Assembly (NCBI GenBank): GCA_002347365.1
Contig: DDWT01000021.1
Location: forward strand, 1 to 47,378
Direction of reading: 5' to 3'
DNA: 47,378 bases
Source: Actinobacteria bacterium UBA2279
GTDB taxonomy: Bacteria; Actinomycetota; Coriobacteriia; Anaerosomatales; Anaerosomataceae
Shown here: positions 42,827 through 47,378 of the stretch, in pieces
Numbering within the stretch: position 1 is the stretch's first letter
Layout of the letters: the number at the start of each line of letters is the position of its first letter
The notes under the pieces: model-generated
Database searches by the model: none
What the model was told of the DNA's origin: nothing
Seen by the model: the letters and a program-made list of their open reading frames with translations, nothing else
Made by a program: the position numbers and the translations under genes

Positions 42827-44074
42827 ATGACTGTTCTGACGACGATCTTCTGGGGAATCGTGACGTTCTCGATTCTCGTTGTCTTGCACGAGGGTGGACA
42901 CTTCCTCGCGGCCCGGGCGTTCAAGATCAAGGTCCACGAGTTCATGATCGGCCTGCCCGGACCAGCCATACGTCTCAAGACCAAGAACATGAGCTGGGGG
43001 ATCACAGCGATACCGCTGGGTGGATATGTCCGCATAGCAGGCATGGAGCCCGGGCCCGAAGATGTGCTTCTCGGGCCTGCCCTCAAAGCCATCTCCATTG
43101 CCGGTCGCGCCGATGCAGCGTCGCTCGCTCGGATGCTGGGTGTGGAGCGCGACCGTGCTGCAGCCGTACTCGCGACACTTGCCGACTGGGGAGCCATCGA
43201 GTCGGCAACGGATGATGACGTGTCATACATCTCACTCCACACGGCGACCATCGAGACCGACGAACAAGATCTGCTCGGCAGAGCACGCTCGATCACCTAC
43301 CGCGGAGCCAAGACGTGGAAGCGCATCACGGTGCTCGCTGCAGGCGTTGCGGTCAACATGATCACCGCGATCATGACGTTCACGATCGTTCTCGCGATAT
43401 GGGGTTACTACACGGCGACTCCGGTGGTATCGGAAGTCATGCCTGACACTCCGGCATCCCGAATCGGCTTGCGGGCGGGAGACACTCTCGCGGGCGTTGA
43501 CGGATCAGCCGTCGACTCCTGGCAGGCCTTCACAGAGGCGATCTCAGCCCGCAAGCCGGGAGAGACCGCTCGAGTCGACGTTGTTCGACAGGGGGAGACA
43601 CAGACCCTCGAAGTCGTGCTTGCCGAGAAGGATGGTCGGGCCTACCTCGGCGTCGCTCCAACCTGGTCACATGTCGATCTCTCACTTGGCGGCGCCTTGA
43701 GCGAGTCGCTCAGCTACGTCGGGCTGGTATTCAAAGCGATAGTCGGATTCTTCCAGCCGGCTACATTCCAGGCGAGCGTAGGCCAATCGGCGGGCATAGT
43801 CGGGATCTCCATCATGGCGGCCGAGGCTGCAACGACGAGCCCACTGGACTATGCGTTCCTCATCGCGCTGCTCTCGCTATCGCTCGGCGCGATGAACATC
43901 CTGCCGATACCGCCGCTCGACGGCGGCAAGGTCGTCGTGGAGATCGTCGAACGGCTTATGGGCCGCCCGCTCAGCCGCACGTTCTCGCTCGGTCTCAGTG
44001 CCGCAGGCGCCTTGCTGTTGTTCTCCTTCATCGGCTACATAATGTACGCTGACGTCATGCGGCTGGTTGGATAA
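42827..44074 (+). CDS. rseP: site-2 (M50) membrane metalloprotease, RseP type, with an inserted domain
   Basis: Intramembrane zinc protease for regulated proteolysis, 415 residues. Transmembrane helix 1 (about 5-28) carries HEGGH (His21, Glu22, His25), and LPIPPLDGG in the C-terminal helices supplies the third ligand. A PDZ domain lies at about 198-265. Unusually, about 70 residues (80-150) are inserted between the GGYVRIAG hairpin and the KRITVLAAG helix. They include SLARMLGVERDRAAAVLATLADWGAIES split by a turn, which looks like a winged helix. ATG 42827 has a weak ribosome-binding site. Gene order dxr-rseP-ispG-proS is classical. Substrate unknown. Confidence 0.9.
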   Translation: MTVLTTIFWGIVTFSILVVLHEGGHFLAARAFKIKVHEFMIGLPGPAIRLKTKNMSWGITAIPLGGYVRIAGMEPGPEDVLLGPALKAISIAGRADAASLARMLGVERDRAAAVLATLADWGAIESATDDDVSYISLHTATIETDEQDLLGRARSITYRGAKTWKRITVLAAGVAVNMITAIMTFTIVLAIWGYYTATPVVSEVMPDTPASRIGLRAGDTLAGVDGSAVDSWQAFTEAISARKPGETARVDVVRQGETQTLEVVLAEKDGRAYLGVAPTWSHVDLSLGGALSESLSYVGLVFKAIVGFFQPATFQASVGQSAGIVGISIMAAEAATTSPLDYAFLIALLSLSLGAMNILPIPPLDGGKVVVEIVERLMGRPLSRTFSLGLSAAGALLLFSFIGYIMYADVMRLVG

Positions 44075-44090
44075 CGGAAGCGGGGGAGCA

Positions 44091-45152
44091 TTGGTCGCAC
44101 CACGTCATCAGACCCGTTCGGTGCTGGTCGGCACGATCACCGTGGGCAACGGCTCGCCCATAGCCGTGCAGTCCATGACGAACACCGACGCGCGCGACCC
44201 GCTCGCCACTCTCGCACAGATCACGCGACTCGCTGACGCCGGCTGCGAGATCGTCCGGGTCGCCATTCCGCATTCAGATGCACTCGACGGATTCGAGCGC
44301 ATCTGCGCCGAATCACCGCTCCCGGTCGTCGCGGACATACACTTCGATCACCGCCTCGCCATCGAGGCGACGCGCAGAGGAGCAGCCAAGCTCCGCATCA
44401 ATCCCGGCAACATCGGAGCCACAGATCGCGTTGACGCTGTCATCGACGCCGCTGGCGAGGCCGGCATCCCAATCCGCATCGGTGTGAATGCCGGTTCGCT
44501 GGCCGAGGAGTATCACGACAACGACTGGCCGCTCGCACAGAAGCTTGTGGCGAGCGCTGCGGCGTTCTGCGCTCACTTCGAAAGCCGGGGCTTCCAAGAC
44601 ATCGTCGTCTCCGCCAAGGCGTCGTCGGTCAACGCTACCATCGACGCATACCGGGCGCTGGCGGAAACACTCCCGTATCCATTGCACATCGGTGTCACTG
44701 AGGCAGGGACCTCGTTCGCCGGCACGGTCAAGTCCTCAGTCGGGCTCGGGGTCCTTCTGGCGGATGGCATCGGCGACACGCTGCGCGTCTCGCTGACGGC
44801 TGACCCGGCCGAGGAAGTCCGTGTGGGCTGGGAGATCCTGGCGGCGCTCGACATCCGCCGCCGCGGTCCGGAACTCGTCTCATGTCCCACATGCGGTCGT
44901 TGCCAGGTCGACCTCGTACCCATCGCGCAGGAGGTCGAACGACGCTTGCGCGAGCTGCATACCCCGGTGAAGGTGGCCGTGATGGGATGTGTGGTCAATG
45001 GCCCGGGGGAGGCGCGTGACGCCGACATCGGCGTTGCCGCAGGAAACGGAGTCGGTCTCATATTCAGGAAGGGCGAACCGGTTCGCAAGGTTCCGGAGGC
45101 GGAGATAGTCTCTGCACTCATGGAAGAGATCGCCGCGCTCGGTGAGAGCTGA
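44091..45152 (+). CDS. ispG: 4-hydroxy-3-methylbut-2-enyl diphosphate synthase (IspG)
   Basis: Iron-sulfur enzyme making HMBPP in the MEP pathway. The 353-residue protein has PIAVQSMTNTDARD, LRINPGNIG and the [4Fe-4S] ligands Cys265, Cys268 and Cys300 (CPTC and MGCVVNGPGEA, with Glu307). TTG 44091 gives the normal family N-terminus and lies close behind GGGGGAG at 44082-44088, a short spacer; TTG 44067, inside rseP, would add 8 residues. The start is therefore less certain than the function. Confidence 0.94.
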   Translation: MVAPRHQTRSVLVGTITVGNGSPIAVQSMTNTDARDPLATLAQITRLADAGCEIVRVAIPHSDALDGFERICAESPLPVVADIHFDHRLAIEATRRGAAKLRINPGNIGATDRVDAVIDAAGEAGIPIRIGVNAGSLAEEYHDNDWPLAQKLVASAAAFCAHFESRGFQDIVVSAKASSVNATIDAYRALAETLPYPLHIGVTEAGTSFAGTVKSSVGLGVLLADGIGDTLRVSLTADPAEEVRVGWEILAALDIRRRGPELVSCPTCGRCQVDLVPIAQEVERRLRELHTPVKVAVMGCVVNGPGEARDADIGVAAGNGVGLIFRKGEPVRKVPEAEIVSALMEEIAALGES

Positions 45153-45177
45153 TCCCGTAGCAGCGCACCTGCACTCC

Positions 45178-45186
45178 TGGTATCCT
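45178..45186 (+). promoter_or_regulatory. extended -10 promoter of the Rossmann-domain gene
   Basis: TGGTATCCT matches an extended -10 (TG-n-TATCCT), 40 bases before ATG 45226 in the 73-base gap after ispG. No -35 is needed for this class, and none is clear. Confidence 0.45.
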
Positions 45187-45225
45187 GCTTACCGTGTGAA
45201 CCTGTGACCGATGAGAGGGGATAGC

Positions 45226-45618
45226 ATGGCACAAGAGAAGGTGCGTGTCGCGATCGTCGGTGGCGGGCGGACGGGTACGCCTCTGCTCGAGGACTTCCTC
45301 AAGCGACCGTTCATCGAAGTCGTGGGCGTAGCCGATGCTGACTCCAACAGCCATGGCGCGAACCTTGCGCGGGCCAACGGCATCTTCTTCACCGAGAACG
45401 CCGACGTTTTAGCTGCCAAGGGTAATAACATCGACCTGATCATCGAAGTGAGCGGTGACCCGAAGGTCAAGCCGGCGCTGAAAGACGCCTTCATCGCGCA
45501 GGGCAACCGGCACACGATCATCGTCCACGACCTTATCGGCCGCCTGATCATGAGCCTGTCGGCCAATAGCGATACGCTTATCGAGGCCTATCACCCTGAC
45601 GATCAGGGTATCGGCTAG
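45226..45618 (+). CDS. solo Rossmann-fold NAD(P)-binding domain protein
   Basis: A 130-residue protein that is almost only a dinucleotide-binding domain. VAIVGGGRTGTPLL carries the Gly-x-Gly-x-x-Gly loop (residues 12-17); VVGVADADSNSHGANLARANG follows as in Gfo/Idh/MocA-type dehydrogenase N-termini, shown here only in part by VADADS at the end of strand 2. No catalytic second domain exists; the chain ends after a short ...AYHPDDQGIG tail. GAGAGGGG at 45214-45220 precedes ATG 45226. It has its own promoter-like site and terminator, so it seems to be a separate unit. A redox- or nucleotide-sensing role is possible but unproven; the specific family is not recognised. Confidence 0.75.
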   Translation: MAQEKVRVAIVGGGRTGTPLLEDFLKRPFIEVVGVADADSNSHGANLARANGIFFTENADVLAAKGNNIDLIIEVSGDPKVKPALKDAFIAQGNRHTIIVHDLIGRLIMSLSANSDTLIEAYHPDDQGIG

Positions 45619-45642
45619 CAAGATCTTCGTACTGAACGTCTG

Positions 45643-45677
45643 ACGGGCGTCGGCGTCGTCGGCGCCCGTTTGTACTA
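45643..45677 (+). terminator. probable terminator after the Rossmann-domain gene
   Basis: ACGGGCG (45643-45649) pairs with CGCCCGT (45663-45669) around a 13-base GC-rich loop, followed by TTGTACTAT. It lies 15 bases ahead of the proS ribosome-binding site. The T-tract is imperfect. Confidence 0.5.
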
Positions 45678-45692
45678 TCTCAAGGAGAACCG

Positions 45693-47378
45693 ATGGCAGT
45701 CGCACTGAAGATGTCCGAGCTCTACGCCCCGACATTGAAAGAAGACCCGGCCGAGGCTGAACTGGCCTCGCATCGGCTCTTGCTGCGCGCCGGCATGATC
45801 CGCAAGGCGGCGGCTGGCATCTACACGTTCCTGCCGCTGGGGTGGCGTTCTTTGCACAAGATCGAGCAGATCGTGCGCGAAGAGATGGATGCCATCGGCA
45901 GCCAGGAGATGATGATGCCCGCAGTCCAGCCCGCCGAGCTCTGGCACGAGTCCGGCCGCTGGAACGACTACGGCCCCGAGCTGATGCGGTTGAGCGACCG
46001 CCACGGACGCGAGTTCTGTCTCGGCCCGACACACGAGGAGATCATCACGTCCACCGTGCGCCACGAACTGCGCTCGTACCGTGATCTGCCGGTCTCCCTC
46101 TACCAGATCCAGGTCAAGTTCCGCGACGAGGTCCGCCCACGTTTCGGGCTACTGCGCGGCCGTGAGTTCATCATGAAGGACGCATACAGCTTCCACTCCA
46201 CACAGGAATCGCTGCAGGATCATTACGACGCGATGGCCGGTGCCTATGGTCGCATCTGCCAGCGCCTTGGACTCGAGTACCGCCCCGTCGAAGCAGACTC
46301 CGGACAGATCGGCGGCAAGATCACGACCGAGTTCATGGCGCTTGCCGTGAACGGAGAAGCCGAGCTGGTCTACTGTGACTGCGGATGGGCGGCGAACGTC
46401 GAAGCCGCGCAGACCGTGGTCCCGAGAAGCCCGGCGATCGCTGCTCCGATACCCATGGAGAAGGTGCACACACCGGAGTTGCGCACCATCGCCGATCTGG
46501 CGCAAGCGTTCAACATCGCCGAGCACGATACCGTCAAGACTATGGCGGGCAAGACTCCCGAAGGTCGCCTCGTGTTCTTCTGCGTGCCGGGCGACCGTGA
46601 ACTCAATGCCGTCAAAGCCGACAGTGCGGTTCCCGGCGTCGTACTTCTTGAAGAAGACGACTTCAAGACCTTCGACATCCCCAAAGGCTCGCTTGGTCCG
46701 GTCGACCCGCCCGCAGACACACTCATCGTGGCGGACGAATCCTTGCGCGACACCGTCGCGTGGGGTGTCGGTGCGAACATCAACGACTACCACCTCTTCG
46801 GTGCGATGCCCGGACGTGACTTCACCGTGGCACTCTGGGCCGATATCGTGCTAGCCGCACCTGGCGACGGCTGTCCGGTCTGTGGCGGTGTCCTGAAGGG
46901 CGCCCGCGGCATCGAGGTCAGCCAGGTATTCCAACTCGGCACCAAGTACTCCGAGTCGATGGATGCCACGTACGCCGATGAGGACGGTAACGAGCGCCCC
47001 TTCATAATGGGCTGCTACGGAGTCGGCATCAGCAGGTCCCTGGCTGCCGTGATCGAGCAACACAACGACGAGAACGGCATTGCATGGCCGGTGTCCGTGG
47101 CTCCGCTGGAGGTAGCTGTCATCCCGCTCAACGTGGGAGACGAGATCGTCTGGCCGGTGGCCCAGACGATCTGGGAGCAGCTTGCCTCGTCAGGCGTCGA
47201 GTCGATCCTGGATGACAGGGACGAGCGGGCCGGCGTCAAGTTCGCCGACGCAGACCTTATCGGCTGGCCCTTCCAGGTCGTCGTGGGTAAGCGAGGCGTG
47301 GCCGAAGGAGTCGTCGAGATCAAGGTGCGGGCGACGGGGGAGCGCGAGAGCGTTCCCATCGGCGACGCCGTAACGCGC
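45693..47378 (+). CDS. proS: proline--tRNA ligase (3' end cut by the window)
   Basis: Class II aminoacyl-tRNA synthetase, bacterial type with a built-in editing domain. 562 codons are present and the frame is still open at the right edge; the family is about 570 residues long, so only some ten residues should be missing. Order: catalytic core motif 1 and motif 2 (FLPLGWRSLHKIEQIVREEM, LCLGPTHEE-like CLGPTHEEII, FRDEVRPRFGLLRGREFIMKDA in part), the YbaK-like editing insertion (about 240-390, with TVKTMAGK and GDRELNAVKAD), motif 3 (GCYGVGISRSLAA) and the anticodon-binding domain. AAGGAG at 45682-45687 is 5 bases before ATG 45693. Confidence 0.96.
   Translation, partial: MAVALKMSELYAPTLKEDPAEAELASHRLLLRAGMIRKAAAGIYTFLPLGWRSLHKIEQIVREEMDAIGSQEMMMPAVQPAELWHESGRWNDYGPELMRLSDRHGREFCLGPTHEEIITSTVRHELRSYRDLPVSLYQIQVKFRDEVRPRFGLLRGREFIMKDAYSFHSTQESLQDHYDAMAGAYGRICQRLGLEYRPVEADSGQIGGKITTEFMALAVNGEAELVYCDCGWAANVEAAQTVVPRSPAIAAPIPMEKVHTPELRTIADLAQAFNIAEHDTVKTMAGKTPEGRLVFFCVPGDRELNAVKADSAVPGVVLLEEDDFKTFDIPKGSLGPVDPPADTLIVADESLRDTVAWGVGANINDYHLFGAMPGRDFTVALWADIVLAAPGDGCPVCGGVLKGARGIEVSQVFQLGTKYSESMDATYADEDGNERPFIMGCYGVGISRSLAAVIEQHNDENGIAWPVSVAPLEVAVIPLNVGDEIVWPVAQTIWEQLASSGVESILDDRDERAGVKFADADLIGWPFQVVVGKRGVAEGVVEIKVRATGERESVPIGDAVTR

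Overview
The window is a dense block of bacterial housekeeping genes from a high-GC, Gram-positive-type organism. Forty-nine protein genes were called. All but rpmB at the left edge lie on the + strand, and proS runs off the right edge. The best guess is an actinobacterium, probably an anaerobic deep-branching lineage such as Coriobacteriia or a relative. This is inference from gene content: a SepIVA-like coiled-coil gene between coaD and the DUF177 gene, a WhiG/FliA-type sigma factor, FabK-type enoyl reductase, a fused ADP-forming acetyl-CoA synthetase, folate-dependent TrmFO and the DOXP isoprenoid route. No 16S gene is present to prove it. No tRNA, rRNA, CRISPR array, insertion sequence, prophage or attachment site was seen, and no gene-free gap exceeds about 190 bases.

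Layout. (1) 22-3251: rpmB diverges from an Asp23-family gene, fatty acid kinase fakA and a DegV/FakB fatty-acid-binding protein. (2) 3266-7754: recG, rsmD, coaD, a SepIVA-like gene, DUF177 (YceD) and rpmF, ending in a strong terminator. (3) 7811-10971: ADP-forming acetyl-CoA synthetase overlapped by a BioD/DRTGG-type protein. (4) 10998-18266: type II fatty acid synthesis, plsX-fabH-fabK-fabD-fabG-acpP, a terminator, then a second FabK-like flavoprotein and fabF. (5) 18269-25518: rnc, smc, ftsY, a signal peptidase and ffh, covering chromosome organisation and SRP targeting. (6) 25662-30474: rpsP, khpA, rimM, trmD, signal peptidase, rplS, signal peptidase, rnhB and yraN. (7) 30478-36593: comM-type ATPase, dprA, trmFO, a Xer recombinase, a WhiG-like sigma factor and a receiver protein with a zinc-ribbon-like C-terminus. 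(8) 36783-39967: rpsB, tsf, pyrH and frr. (9) 39974-47378: uppS, cdsA, dxr, a site-2 protease, ispG, a solo Rossmann-domain protein and proS.

The genes connect through membrane building and protein production. Exogenous fatty acids could enter through FakA/FakB, and acyl-ACP from the Fab enzymes feeds PlsX and then CdsA. Dxr and IspG make isoprenoid precursors that UppS converts to the cell-wall lipid carrier. FtsY, Ffh and three signal peptidases serve secretion. Many neighbours overlap by 1-4 bases (ATGA, GTGA, TTGA or TGATG junctions), indicating translational coupling in long operons.

The most unusual items are a site-2 protease with a winged-helix-like insertion between its first transmembrane/PDZ elements, the sigma factor plus receiver/zinc-ribbon pair, the solo Rossmann protein with its own promoter and terminator, the acetyl-CoA synthetase/DRTGG pair, and three signal peptidases within 5.7 kb. 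No obviously new multi-gene system such as a defence island or new mobile element was found.
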